Notes under the pieces: generated by a model | Told to the model about the DNA's origin: nothing | The model's input: the letters and a program-made list of their open reading frames with translations, nothing else | Databases searched by the model: none | DNA from: Microbacterium sp. ET2 | Lineage (GTDB): Bacteria > Actinomycetota > Actinomycetes > Actinomycetales > Microbacteriaceae | Reading direction: 5' to 3' | Length of the DNA: 64,000 nt | Assembly: GCF_030347395.1 (NCBI RefSeq) | Contig: NZ_CP128170.1 | Coordinates: 124,001-188,000 of the forward strand | Program-made: the position numbers and the translations under genes | Shown here: positions 31,108-39,975 of the stretch, piece by piece | Layout: the number at the start of each line of letters is the position of its first letter | How positions within the stretch are numbered: the stretch's first letter is position 1

Positions 31108-31231
31108 CGACGGCTCCTGCAGGCGAGGACGGGATGCGGGCGAACACCGCCCGGCACGCGTCATCCTAGGGACAGCCGGGCCGACGCCGCCGCAGGCGGA
31201 GTGTCGTGTCGCGATCGGTATCGTGGAGCAG

Positions 31232-31834
31232 GTGACCCGCATCATCTCCGGACGGGCAGGCTCCCTCACCCTCGACGTTCCCGATGCCGGGACACGGCCG
31301 ACGAGCGACCGGGTCCGCGAGTCGCTCTTCAACGCGCTGAGCGCGTCCGACCTCCTCCGCGGCGCCAGGGTGCTGGATCTCTACGCGGGTTCGGGCGCGC
31401 TCGGGCTCGAGGCGGCCAGTCGCGGCGCGCTGACGGTCGACCTCGTCGAGAAGGCCCCGCGCGCGGCGACGGTGATCCGCAGGAACGTCACCCGCGTCCG
31501 TTCCGCGCTTCGCGGCGAGCCGGATGCCGCCCGGATCGCCGTCCACCGCACGGCCGTCGAGGCATACCTGCGCTCGGCGCCCGTCGCCGTCTTCGATCTG
31601 GTCTTCCTCGACCCCCCGTACGACCTCTCCGACGCCGACCTCGGCGCAGCCCTGGAGCTCCTCGTTCCCGCCCTTTCCCCGCAGGCCACAGTCATCGTCG
31701 AACGCGCTGCAAGGTCAGGGGCACCGTCGTGGCCCACGGGTCTGACGCCCGAACGCGACCGCCGCTACGGAGACACCGCGCTGTGGTGGGCCACCCGCGA
31801 CGCTCACCCCGAGCCCGTGTCCCAGTCGCGGTAG
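31232..31834 (+). CDS. rsmD: 16S rRNA (guanine966-N2)-methyltransferase
   Basis: Methylates G966 of 16S rRNA. The 200-aa protein has RIISGRAGSLTLDVP, TRPTSDRVRESLFNAL, the SAM loop VLDLYAGSGALGLEAASRGA and the catalytic FLDPPYDL. GTG at 31232 follows GGAG by 3 bases; an alternative GTG at 31223 adds three residues. The 3' end overlaps the convergent thiL by 31 bases. In related genomes rsmD is next to recG and coaD, as here. Confidence 0.93.
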   Translation: MTRIISGRAGSLTLDVPDAGTRPTSDRVRESLFNALSASDLLRGARVLDLYAGSGALGLEAASRGALTVDLVEKAPRAATVIRRNVTRVRSALRGEPDAARIAVHRTAVEAYLRSAPVAVFDLVFLDPPYDLSDADLGAALELLVPALSPQATVIVERAARSGAPSWPTGLTPERDRRYGDTALWWATRDAHPEPVSQSR

Positions 31835-32784
31835 GGATCCCAGCCGCCCTTCCCGTCATACGGCTCCCCGTCGACGAGGACCGGATCCTCCCCCGCGACG
31901 CCGACGCTCCCGATGACCCGGAATCCGGGCGCGGGTCCGACCGCCGCCGGGAAGGTCGCCAGGAGGGCATGGTCTTCCCCGCCCGCCAGCGCATCCGCCG
32001 GGTGGGGCCCGAGCGCAGTGGTCCGAAGCTCGAGGGTCACGTCGGAGGCGCGGGCGAGCCGGCCGGCATCCAGTGCCAGTCCATCCGAGACGTCCATCAT
32101 CGCCGTCGCACCATGCGTCGCCGCACGCGCACCCGCCGCGATCGGCGGACGCGGTCGCAGCTGGGCATCCACGAGCGCGGCGTCGTCTCCGGGCAGCGGG
32201 GCGATCGGAACCGGCCGTCCATCCACGCAGAACCGGCCGAAGAGGATCGCCAGGCCCTGCGCCGCCTTTCCCAGTTCCCCGCAGACCGCCACCACGTCGC
32301 CCGGGCGTGCACCGCTGCGCGTCACCGGTTCGGCGCCGTCGAGCACCCCGAGGGCCGTCATCGCGATCGTCAGCGTGTCCGAGACGGTGAGGTCTCCTCC
32401 CTCGACCGCGGCGCCGGGCGCCAGCTCGTCGCATCCGGCTCGCAGGCCCTCGGCGAGGCCCTCCACGAAGGAGACCGGCGTGTGATCGGGCATCGCGAGC
32501 GCCACGAGAAGAGCCGTGGGTCGCGCGCCCATCGCCGCGATATCGGCGAGATTGACCGCGGCCGCCTTCCACCCGAGATCCCACGCCGACGACCAGGCGA
32601 GGCGGAAGTCGGGGCCGTGGACGAGCGTGTCGACGCTCGCCACGATCCGCCCTCCGGGCGCAGCGAGCACCGCGGCGTCGTCGCCGGGGCCGAGGAGCGC
32701 CCGAGACGGAGGGAAGCGGCCGAGGATGCGAGCGAGGATCTCGCCCTCGGTCAGGTCGCCGACGACGGGGTCCGGAGCACTCAC
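31804..32784 (-). CDS. thiL: Thiamine-monophosphate kinase
   Basis: Phosphorylates thiamine monophosphate to the active diphosphate. The 326-aa protein has the family blocks GPGDDAAVLAAP, SVDTLVHGPDFRL, NLADIAAMGA, EGGDLTVSD, and MMDVSDGLALD, which bind ATP and Mg. The GTG at 32784 starts the conserved sequence; upstream codons run into the DUF3515 gene's 5' region. Divergent from the DUF3515 gene (41-base gap), an association common in actinobacteria. Confidence 0.93.
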   Translation of the reverse strand: MSAPDPVVGDLTEGEILARILGRFPPSRALLGPGDDAAVLAAPGGRIVASVDTLVHGPDFRLAWSSAWDLGWKAAAVNLADIAAMGARPTALLVALAMPDHTPVSFVEGLAEGLRAGCDELAPGAAVEGGDLTVSDTLTIAMTALGVLDGAEPVTRSGARPGDVVAVCGELGKAAQGLAILFGRFCVDGRPVPIAPLPGDDAALVDAQLRPRPPIAAGARAATHGATAMMDVSDGLALDAGRLARASDVTLELRTTALGPHPADALAGGEDHALLATFPAAVGPAPGFRVIGSVGVAGEDPVLVDGEPYDGKGGWDPYRDWDTGSG

Positions 32785-32825
32785 CCTCTCACCGTACCCA
32801 CCGGCGACGCGCGTAACCTGGTCGG

Positions 32826-33302
32826 GTGCGTTCTCCCCGTCGACGTCTGCCCTTCCTCGCGCTCGCGGTCGGCGCCGCACTGACGCTGACGGCGTGCACG
32901 GCTACGGTGTCGGTTCCGGCCGCCGACGGCGCTGACGACCCGCTGTGCGCCGAGGTGACGGTCCGCCTCCCCGACGCGGTCGACGGGCAGGAGCGGCGGT
33001 GGACCGATGCCCAGGCGACCGGGGCGTGGGGCACGCCGGCCTCCGTCATCCTCACGTGCGGAGTCGAGCCGCCGGGCCCGACGGAGGCGCGCTGCATCAC
33101 CATCGGCGGGGTGGACTGGATCGTCGATGAGAGCGATCCGCCCCGCTATCTCATCCGCAGTTACGGACGTACGCCCGCGGTCGAGGTGTACGCCGACAAC
33201 AGCGTCGTCTCCCCCAACGAGGTGCTGTCCGCTCTCGGACCGATCGTGTCGCAGCTTCCCCGCGACGCCGAGTGCACCTCGACCGAGACGCTCCTGGACT
33301 GA
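32826..33302 (+). CDS. DUF3515 family lipoprotein
   Basis: The 158-aa protein has a short signal peptide with lipobox LTAC and a DUF3515 domain (LCAEVTVRLPDAVDGQERRW...WGTPASVILTCGV). It contains Trp and Cys pairs at conserved spots, including ITIGGVDWIVDE. The family is actinobacterial, of unknown function, and usually lies between thiL and ddl, as it does here. GTG start. Convergent with ddl. Confidence 0.88.
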   Translation: MRSPRRRLPFLALAVGAALTLTACTATVSVPAADGADDPLCAEVTVRLPDAVDGQERRWTDAQATGAWGTPASVILTCGVEPPGPTEARCITIGGVDWIVDESDPPRYLIRSYGRTPAVEVYADNSVVSPNEVLSALGPIVSQLPRDAECTSTETLLD

Positions 33303-33344
33303 GGAGCGCCGCGGAGGATCACGCCGCCACCGGACGGATGCCGC

Positions 33345-34433
33345 TCAGCGGCGTTCGCGCGCGGTGTCGACGAGCTCGCCGATGAGTTCGGGGTAGGTCA
33401 TCCCGGAGGCGATCCAGCACTTGGGGAACATCGAGATCGGCGTGAACCCCGGCATCGTGTTCAGCTCGTTGACGTACAGGCCGTCCGCGGCGAGGAAGAA
33501 GTCCACCCGCGCGAGCCCGCGTCCGCCGACCGCCTCGAAAGCCCGCACTCCGAGGTCCTGGACGGCACGGATCTCCTCGTCCGTCAGTGCGGCGGGGCAC
33601 ACCACCTCGGCCCCGTCACCGCCGAGGTACTTGCCCTCGAAGTCGTAGAACTCTCGCGTGGTGAGCACGATCTCGCCAGGCAGCGAGGCGCGCGGCGCCG
33701 CACCGCGACGCCCCTCGAGGATCGCCACTTCGATCTCGCGTCCGACGATGGCGACCTCGACGAGCACCTTGTCGTCCTCGGCGAAGGCCTTCCGCAGCGC
33801 GGACTCGAGCTCCGCATCATCCCTGACCTTCGACACGCCGACGCTCGAACCCGCCCGCGCGGGCTTGACGAAGACGGGATAGCCCAGCGCCGCAGCCTCC
33901 CCGCGCACCGCCTGCTCCTCCCGCTCCCACCGAGCGGGGGTCACGGTCGCCCACGGCGCCACCGGGATTCCCGCGGACTGCAGCACGATCTTCATGAAGT
34001 GCTTGTCCATGCACAGCGCCGAGTCCAGCACCCCACCCCCCGCATAGGGCAGGTCGAGCGTGTCGAGGAAACCCTGCACCGTGCCGTCCTCGCCGTGGAC
34101 GCCGTGCAGGATCGGCAGGACGACGTCGACGCCGCCGAGGTCGTCGACGGTGTCGTCGGAGCGTCGCACCCGGAGCCGTCGGTCGCCGCCGGCCTCAGGC
34201 CACAGGACGCGCGTGCCGTTGTCGATGACCTCGGGCAGACGCTCGGCATCCAGGGCGAAACGATCGGGGTCGTCGACCTCGAGCACGAACGCTCCCGATC
34301 GGGTGATTCCGACCGGGATCACCCGGTAGCGATCACGGTCGATCGCCCGCAGCACTCCCCCCGCCGTAGCGGAGCTGATCGAGTGCTCGCTGGATCGACC
34401 GCCAAACAGCACCACCACCGCGGGCTTGTCCAT
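33345..34433 (-). CDS. ddl: D-alanine--D-alanine ligase
   Basis: Joins two D-alanines for peptidoglycan. The 362-aa ATP-grasp enzyme has LFGGRSSEHSIS, ILHGVHGEDGTVQG, PVFVKPARAGSSVGVSKV, EIEVAIL and RVDFFLAADGLYVNELNTMPGFT. The ATG at 34433 has AGAGGACCAGGA just upstream; a further in-frame start at 34469 is less likely. The gene begins inside the 3' end of gpsA, overlapping it by 101 bases in another frame. Confidence 0.95.
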   Translation of the reverse strand: MDKPAVVVLFGGRSSEHSISSATAGGVLRAIDRDRYRVIPVGITRSGAFVLEVDDPDRFALDAERLPEVIDNGTRVLWPEAGGDRRLRVRRSDDTVDDLGGVDVVLPILHGVHGEDGTVQGFLDTLDLPYAGGGVLDSALCMDKHFMKIVLQSAGIPVAPWATVTPARWEREEQAVRGEAAALGYPVFVKPARAGSSVGVSKVRDDAELESALRKAFAEDDKVLVEVAIVGREIEVAILEGRRGAAPRASLPGEIVLTTREFYDFEGKYLGGDGAEVVCPAALTDEEIRAVQDLGVRAFEAVGGRGLARVDFFLAADGLYVNELNTMPGFTPISMFPKCWIASGMTYPELIGELVDTARERR

Positions 34434-35472
34434 TCCTGGTCCTCTCCCCTTGGGGTTCGTCATCGTCATCGGTCGTCAGGTGCGGTGCGATCTCGCGGGG
34501 GTCCATCGTGCCGTCGAGCACCCGCTTGACCTGTTCCACGATCGGCATGTCGACATCGGCTTCACGGGCGAGCTGGAGGATGGGCGCGACCGAGGCCAGC
34601 CCCTCCGCAGTCTGCTCCATCTGCTTCACCATGTCCTGGAAGCTGTACCCCTGACCCAGCAGTCGCCCGGCGGTGTTGTTGCGACTGAGCGGCGACTGGC
34701 ACGTGGCGATGAGGTCGCCGAGGCCCGCCAATCCCTGCAGCGTCTCGGGGTGTGCGCCCTGTGCGACGGCGAAGTCGGTCATCTCCACGAGGCCGCGGGT
34801 GATGATCGACGCCTTCGTGTTCTCGCCGTACCCGACGCCGTCGACGATCCCGATCGCCACCGCGATCAGGTTCTTCAGCACCCCGCCGAACTCGGTGCCG
34901 ATGACGTCGGTGTTCACGAAGGACCGGAAGTAGCCGTTGCGCGCACGCCGCGCGACGGCGTCGGCGGTCTCCTGGCTCAGCGAGGAGATCACGGCGGCCG
35001 TCGGCTGCTCGCGGGCGATCTCCAGGGCCAGATTGGGTCCGGATGCGACGGCGATACGGGCGGGGTCGCAGTGCAGCTCCTGCTGGATCACCTGGCTCAT
35101 CCGCAGCCCCGTGCGCCGCTCGACACCCTTCATGAGCGAGACCACGGGCGCGTCACCGGCCGAGATCAGCGGCCGTACCGCTTTGAGGTTCTCACGCAGC
35201 GCCTGGCTCGGCACCGACAGGAAGATCTGCTCGGCCCCCTCCAGCGCCTCGGAGAGGTGCGGAGTCGCCATCATCGCACGCGGCAGGTTGATGCCCGGCA
35301 GGTACTGGCTGTTGCGCTTGGCCTCGTTGATCTCGTGGGCCAGCTCCGGTCGCCGAGCCCACATCATGACGTTCGCGCCGCCGTCGGCGAGGATCTTCCC
35401 GAACGTGGTGCCCCAGCTCCCGGCCCCCACGACCGCGACCCGCGGACGATCGGCGTCCTGCCTACGGCTCAA
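34333..35472 (-). CDS. gpsA: Glycerol-3-phosphate dehydrogenase (NAD(P)+)
   Basis: Makes sn-glycerol-3-phosphate for phospholipids. The 379-aa protein has the Rossmann loop VAVVGAGSWGTTFGKILA, SLMKGVE, VASGPNLALEIA, and KNLIAVAIGIVDGVGYGENTKA with the catalytic Lys. Residues to about HLTTDDDDEPQGE match the usual C terminus. The last about 35 residues (Arg/Gly-rich) extend into ddl. Either the original stop was lost or the overlap is native. Overlaps the plsC-like gene by 11 bases at its 5' end. Confidence 0.93.
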   Translation of the reverse strand: MSRRQDADRPRVAVVGAGSWGTTFGKILADGGANVMMWARRPELAHEINEAKRNSQYLPGINLPRAMMATPHLSEALEGAEQIFLSVPSQALRENLKAVRPLISAGDAPVVSLMKGVERRTGLRMSQVIQQELHCDPARIAVASGPNLALEIAREQPTAAVISSLSQETADAVARRARNGYFRSFVNTDVIGTEFGGVLKNLIAVAIGIVDGVGYGENTKASIITRGLVEMTDFAVAQGAHPETLQGLAGLGDLIATCQSPLSRNNTAGRLLGQGYSFQDMVKQMEQTAEGLASVAPILQLAREADVDMPIVEQVKRVLDGTMDPREIAPHLTTDDDDEPQGERTRNGQARGGGAVWRSIQRALDQLRYGGGSAAGDRP

Positions 35473-36238
35473 GACGCCCCGTCTCCTTCTGCCCGTGCGC
35501 GGACGGGTTCCATCTCTCCGCGGGTGCGGGCAGACCCCGCAGGTTCGAGAGCAGCTCGGAGATCCGCCCCATCAGCACGTCGGTCGCCGCGACGAGGGTC
35601 GACGGCTGCGTCTGGGTGGCGGAGTAGGCGGAGAGGTCGATCGGCTCGCCGAAGACCACGCGCACACGGCGGCGGAGCGGCCAGAGCCGGAGCTTGCCGT
35701 ACCTCGGGAGGATCTCCTGCGCTCCCCAGTGGGCGACCGGGATGAGCGGGATGTCGCCGGCCAGCGCCAGGCGCACGGCACCGGTCTTCCCCCGCATCGG
35801 CCACATGTCGGGGTCGCGGGTGAGGGAGCCCTCCGGATACACGATCACGCCTCTGCCGTGCTCGACGAGCATCCGGGAACCCTCGATCGTCTGACGCGCT
35901 CCGCCGGCCGATGAGGACCGGGCGACGGGCACCATTCCGGTCGCCCGCAGAACGGCGCCGAGTACCGGAACCCGGAACAGGCTCTCCTTGGCCATGAACC
36001 GCGGGGCCCGTCCCCTGCGCCACACGGCTACCGCGACGACCAGTGGATCGATCTCACTGCAGTGGTTGGGGGCGAGCACATACGCGCCGTGGCGCGGAAG
36101 GTTCTCACCGCCCTCGACCTCGACGCGGGCGAGCAGTCCCATCGCGGGGACGATGACGGCGGCGAGCAGCCAGAAGACGCTCGGACGTCGTTTCTCGTCG
36201 GCGCCGGATCCCGGGGCCTGCGGGCTAGGAGCGCTCAC
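35462..36238 (-). CDS. 1-acyl-sn-glycerol-3-phosphate acyltransferase (PlsC-like)
   Basis: Acylates lysophosphatidate to phosphatidate. The 258-aa protein has the acyltransferase motif NHCSEIDP (HX4D), FMAKESLFRVPVLG, VYPEGSLTRD (EGS block) and LIPVAHWGAQEI. One N-terminal hydrophobic segment (FWLLAAVIVPAMGLLA) probably anchors it at the membrane. Lies between murA and gpsA in a leuC-leuD-murA-plsC-gpsA-ddl series; with gpsA it supplies consecutive phospholipid steps. Confidence 0.9.
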   Translation of the reverse strand: MSAPSPQAPGSGADEKRRPSVFWLLAAVIVPAMGLLARVEVEGGENLPRHGAYVLAPNHCSEIDPLVVAVAVWRRGRAPRFMAKESLFRVPVLGAVLRATGMVPVARSSSAGGARQTIEGSRMLVEHGRGVIVYPEGSLTRDPDMWPMRGKTGAVRLALAGDIPLIPVAHWGAQEILPRYGKLRLWPLRRRVRVVFGEPIDLSAYSATQTQPSTLVAATDVLMGRISELLSNLRGLPAPAERWNPSAHGQKETGRLEP

Positions 36239-36242
36239 CGGA

Positions 36243-37625
36243 TCACCCGATGACGCGGAAGTCGGCGCCGAGGGCGTCGAGCTTGGCGAAGAACTTCTCG
36301 TAGCCGCGTCGGATGATCCCGACGTTGCGGACCGTCGATTCGCCTTCCGCCGCCAGGGCCGCGATCACGTAGCTGTATCCGCCGCGAAGGTCGGGCACCA
36401 CGACGTCGGCACCGCGCAGCGGAGTGGGACCGTTGATGACGGCGGCCTGCTCGAGGGCGCGGCGGGGGACGCGGCGACCCGGCATGTCCAGTCCCTGCGG
36501 GTGCACCTGGATGTCGGCGCCCATCTTGTTCAGCGCCGCGGTGAACCCCAACCGGTTCTCGTACACCGTCTCGTGGACGACGGACTGCCCCTCGGCCTGC
36601 GTGAGGGCGACGATGAGCGGCTGCTGCCAGTCCGTCATGAACCCCGGGTGAACGTCCGTCTCGACCATCACGGGCCGGAGGGCCTCGCCCCGGCGGAACC
36701 GGATGCCGTCCTCACGGACGTCGAAGGACCCTCCCGCCTTGCGGAAGACGTTGAGGAACGTGAGCATCTCCTGCTGACGAGCACCGGAGACGAAGATGTC
36801 GCCGTCGGTGGCGAGGGCCGCACACGCCCACGAAGCGGCCTCGTTGCGGTCGAAGATGCACCGGTGGTCGTAGCCGCTGAGGTTCGGGACCCCTTCGATC
36901 AGGATGACGCGGTTGGGCTCGTAGGAGATGATCGCGCCCATCTTCTGCAGCACCGCGATGAGATCCATGATCTCCGGCTCGATCGCGGCGTTGCGCAGCT
37001 CTGTGATGCCGCGTGCGCGGACGGCTGTGAGGAGCACCTGCTCCGTCGCACCGACACTCGGGTACGGCAGCTCGATGTTGGCCCCGTGCAGCCCGTCGGG
37101 GGCTGACAGACGGATTCCGCTCGGCAGCTTCTCCACGACCGCGCCGAAATTGCGAAGCGCGTCGAGGTGGAAGTTGATCGGCCGATCTCCGATGCGGCAT
37201 CCGCCGAGGTCGGGGATGAACGCCTGTCCCAGCAGGTGCAGGAGTGGACCGCAGAAGAGGATCGGGATGCGCGACGCGCCGGCGTGGGCGTCGATCTCCT
37301 CCATGTGCGCGGACACCGCTTCGCGGGGGTCGAAATGCAGGGTGCCGGGCTCCTCGCCGTCATCCACTCGGACGCCGTGCGCCTCCAGGAGCGAACGGAC
37401 GACCTTCACGTCGCTGATGTCGGGCACGTCACGCAGGACGCTCACACTGTCACCGAGGAGGGCGGCGACCATCGCCTTGGTGGCGAGGTTCTTGGCCCCC
37501 TTGACGTCGACCCGGCCCCGCAGCGGTCGTCCGCCGCGGATGCTGAGGACCTCTCCGGTCGCTTCGGTCACGGCGATCTCATGCTCCCCCGTGGGGGATC
37601 CCGCATCGCTGAGAAGGGTCTTCAT
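36243..37625 (-). CDS. murA: UDP-N-acetylglucosamine 1-carboxyvinyltransferase
   Basis: First committed peptidoglycan step: transfers enolpyruvate to UDP-GlcNAc. The 460-aa protein has GAKNLATKAMVAALL (active-site Lys-Asn) and the fosfomycin-target Cys in GGCRIGDRPINFHLDALRNFGA. It carries an N-terminal extension of about 30 residues compared with the compact enzyme. Cys is present, so intrinsic fosfomycin resistance by Cys-to-Asp exchange is not indicated. 4 bases before the plsC-like gene. Confidence 0.95.
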   Translation of the reverse strand: MKTLLSDAGSPTGEHEIAVTEATGEVLSIRGGRPLRGRVDVKGAKNLATKAMVAALLGDSVSVLRDVPDISDVKVVRSLLEAHGVRVDDGEEPGTLHFDPREAVSAHMEEIDAHAGASRIPILFCGPLLHLLGQAFIPDLGGCRIGDRPINFHLDALRNFGAVVEKLPSGIRLSAPDGLHGANIELPYPSVGATEQVLLTAVRARGITELRNAAIEPEIMDLIAVLQKMGAIISYEPNRVILIEGVPNLSGYDHRCIFDRNEAASWACAALATDGDIFVSGARQQEMLTFLNVFRKAGGSFDVREDGIRFRRGEALRPVMVETDVHPGFMTDWQQPLIVALTQAEGQSVVHETVYENRLGFTAALNKMGADIQVHPQGLDMPGRRVPRRALEQAAVINGPTPLRGADVVVPDLRGGYSYVIAALAAEGESTVRNVGIIRRGYEKFFAKLDALGADFRVIG

Positions 37626-37668
37626 CCGGTGGTCCTCACTTCGGTGTCATCGAGGGTGTGGCGAGGGC

Positions 37669-37689
37669 TGACGGCGTCGTGAGCCGTCA
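37669..37689 (-). terminator. Possible hairpin after leuD
   Basis: TGACGGC and GCCGTCA form a 7-bp stem with a 7-base loop 8 bases past the leuD stop. It may partly insulate murA from leuCD. No U-run. Confidence 0.4.
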
Positions 37690-37696
37690 TCCCGGC

Positions 37697-38317
37697 TTAC
37701 CGGACGGGGAGTGTCCGTGGGCGCCACGCCTCCCGGCGGGCCTCGAACTGCGCGATCTGATCTGCGCTGCGCAGCGTGAGCCCGATGTCATCGAACCCCT
37801 CGAGAAGCCGCCACCTAGTGTAATCGTCGATCTCGAAAGGCACCTGGAGGGGCGCGGCGCCGCCTGCTGCGGGGTCGCCGAGGAGCGCGACACGCTCGAC
37901 GAGGTCGACCGTCATCGTCAGCCCTGGCTGCGCGTCGACCGCGTTCCAGATGCGGTGCAGGTCGTCCTCGGAGATCGCTGCGGTCAGCAGCCCCTGCTTG
38001 CCGGCGTTGCCGCGGAAGATGTCGGCGAATTTCGGACTGAGGATCACCGAGAACCCGAAGTCGCGCAGCGCCCACACGGCGTGCTCGCGGCTGGAGCCGG
38101 TGCCGAAGTCGGGCCCTGCGACCAGGATCGACGCTCCCTGGAAGACCGGCTGATTCAGCACGAAGTCGGGGTCCTGCCGCCAGTTGGCGAAGAGGGCGTC
38201 TTCGAAGCCGGTCTTGGTGACGCGCTTGAGATAGACCGCGGGGATGATCTGGTCGGTGTCGACGGCGGAGCGCTTCAGCGGCGCGACGACGCCGGTGTGG
38301 GTGGTGAACTTCTCCAT
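37697..38317 (-). CDS. leuD: 3-isopropylmalate dehydratase small subunit
   Basis: Forms the isopropylmalate isomerase with LeuC in leucine synthesis. The 206-aa swivel-domain protein has [30 protein letters not shown] and [15 protein letters not shown]. Follows leuC after one base, so the pair is translationally coupled. Confidence 0.96.
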   Translation of the reverse strand: MEKFTTHTGVVAPLKRSAVDTDQIIPAVYLKRVTKTGFEDALFANWRQDPDFVLNQPVFQGASILVAGPDFGTGSSREHAVWALRDFGFSVILSPKFADIFRGNAGKQGLLTAAISEDDLHRIWNAVDAQPGLTMTVDLVERVALLGDPAAGGAAPLQVPFEIDDYTRWRLLEGFDDIGLTLRSADQIAQFEARREAWRPRTLPVR

Positions 38318-38318
38318 G

Positions 38319-39833
38319 TCAGGCCTCCGCCCCGGTCAGGCTGTCGATGCTCGGCGAGCCGGACGCGCCGTCGGCGTCGGCGAGATCGCTCGGGCTGGAG
38401 AGCGTTCCGCGCACGGCGGTGGCTGCGGCGACGAGCGGTGAGACGAGGTGGGTTCGTCCACCCTTGCCCTGACGACCCTCGAAGTTTCGATTCGACGTCG
38501 AGGCGCAGCGTTCTCCGGGAGCCAGCTGATCGGGGTTCATCCCCAGGCACATCGAGCATCCCGCGAAGCGCCACTCGGCGCCGAACTCGGTGAAGATCGT
38601 GTCCAGCCCTTCGGCTTCGGCCTCCAGACGTACGCGGGCCGAGCCCGGCACCACCATCACCCGCACACCGTCAGCCTTCTTCCGTCCCTTCACGATCGAC
38701 GCGAAGGCTCGGAGGTCCTCGATGCGACTGTTCGTGCACGATCCCATGAAGACCGCATCGACCGGCACGTCCTTCAGCGGCGTGCCGGGCTCGAGCGCCA
38801 TGTATTCCAGCGCGCGCTCGGCCGCGGCGCGCTCGTTCGGGTCGGCGAAGTCGTCGGGCGAGGGTACGACGTCCGAGAGCGAAACCCCCTGGCCGGGGTT
38901 GGTACCCCAGGTCACGAACGGCTCGAGCGCGTCGGCGTCGAGGAACACCTCGGCGTCGTAGACCGCGCCCTCGTCGCTGGGGAGCGTGCGCCAGTACTCG
39001 ACGGCCTCCTCCCAGTCCTGCCCCTGCGGAGCGTGAGGCTTGTCCTTGACGTACGCGAAGGTCGTCTCGTCCGGAGCGACCATCCCCGCGCGCGCTCCCG
39101 CCTCGATGGACATGTTGCAGATCGTCATCCGCCCCTCCATCGACAGCGAACGGATCGCCGACCCGCGGTACTCCAGCACGTAGCCCTGGCCGCCGTTCGT
39201 GCCGATCTTGGCGATGACCGCGAGGATGATGTCCTTCGCCGTCACCCCGGGCTTCAGCTCACCCTCCACGGTGATCGCCATGGTCTTGAAGGGCTTCAGC
39301 GGCAGGGTCTGGGTGGCCAGGACATGCTCGACCTCGCTCGTGCCGATCCCGAAGGCCATCGCCCCGAAGGCGCCATGGGTGGAGGTGTGGGAGTCGCCGC
39401 ACACGACCGTGATCCCGGGCATCGTCAGCCCGAGCTGGGGTCCCACGACGTGGACGATCCCCTGCTCCTTGTCGCCGAGCGGGTGAAGCCTCACGCCGAA
39501 CTCCGCCGCGTTGCGGCGCAGGGTGTCGATCTGCGTGCGGCTGGTGAGATCGGCGATCGGCTTGTCGATGTCGATCGTCGGAGTGTTGTGGTCCTCCGTC
39601 GCGATCGTCAGGTCCAGCCGCCGCACGGGGCGTCCCTCGGCGCGGAGACCGTCGAAGGCCTGCGGGCTCGTGACCTCGTGCACCAGGTGCAGGTCGATGT
39701 AGATGAGGTCCGGCTCGCCGTTGTTGCCCTTGACCACGACGTGGTCTTCCCACACCTTCTCGGCGAGGGTACGGGGCCGATCGGGGATCGTGACGGTACC
39801 GGCGGCGGACGTATCGATTTCTGACGTGCTCAT
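38319..39833 (-). CDS. leuC: 3-isopropylmalate dehydratase large subunit
   Basis: Aconitase-fold 4Fe-4S subunit of isopropylmalate isomerase. The 504-aa protein has [36 protein letters not shown] (first cluster Cys), [13 protein letters not shown] and [12 protein letters not shown] (other cluster Cys). GAGGAG lies 7 bases before the ATG. A leader with a leucine-codon peptide precedes it (39862-39953). Confidence 0.96.
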   Translation of the reverse strand: MSTSEIDTSAAGTVTIPDRPRTLAEKVWEDHVVVKGNNGEPDLIYIDLHLVHEVTSPQAFDGLRAEGRPVRRLDLTIATEDHNTPTIDIDKPIADLTSRTQIDTLRRNAAEFGVRLHPLGDKEQGIVHVVGPQLGLTMPGITVVCGDSHTSTHGAFGAMAFGIGTSEVEHVLATQTLPLKPFKTMAITVEGELKPGVTAKDIILAVIAKIGTNGGQGYVLEYRGSAIRSLSMEGRMTICNMSIEAGARAGMVAPDETTFAYVKDKPHAPQGQDWEEAVEYWRTLPSDEGAVYDAEVFLDADALEPFVTWGTNPGQGVSLSDVVPSPDDFADPNERAAAERALEYMALEPGTPLKDVPVDAVFMGSCTNSRIEDLRAFASIVKGRKKADGVRVMVVPGSARVRLEAEAEGLDTIFTEFGAEWRFAGCSMCLGMNPDQLAPGERCASTSNRNFEGRQGKGGRTHLVSPLVAAATAVRGTLSSPSDLADADGASGSPSIDSLTGAEA

Positions 39834-39873
39834 TGCGTTCTCCTCGGGAAAGGGATCAAGCCCGCGACGAACT

Positions 39874-39912
39874 CCGCGACGAGAGAGGCCTGGTTACGAG
39901 GTCTCGCCGCGG
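39874..39912 (-). promoter_or_regulatory. Attenuator-like hairpin in the leuCD leader
   Basis: On the minus strand an 11-bp stem pairs 39912-39902 with 39884-39874 (one G-U), enclosing the end of the leader peptide. A direct repeat of the 3' arm core, CCGCGACGA on the plus strand, lies at 39862-39870 and 39874-39882, so the 5' arm could pair with either copy. Such mutually exclusive pairing is the usual basis of attenuation. Confidence 0.55.
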
Positions 39913-39941
39913 CCGCTAAGGAGAAGGCGAGCGATCCGCAC
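39894..39941 (-). CDS. leu leader peptide
   Basis: A 15-residue frame beginning with GTG encodes VRIARLLLSGRGETS. Three consecutive Leu codons (CTT CTC CTT) include CTT, which is rare in this GC-rich genome, as expected for a leucine-sensing leader. The GTG lies 6 bases after a TACTCT -10 hexamer, so the peptide mRNA may be leaderless, a frequent arrangement for actinobacterial attenuation peptides. It is 60 bases upstream of the leuC ATG. Confidence 0.6.
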   Translation of the reverse strand: MRIARLLLSGRGETS

Positions 39942-39947
39942 CGGCTC

Positions 39948-39953
39948 AGAGTA
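39948..39953 (-). promoter_or_regulatory. Candidate -10 box of leuCD
   Basis: TACTCT on the minus strand places the transcription start at or next to the leader-peptide GTG (39941). No convincing -35 hexamer is visible at 16-18 bases upstream. Confidence 0.4.
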
Positions 39954-39975
39954 CCACCGGGTGCCGTGCACGCGA

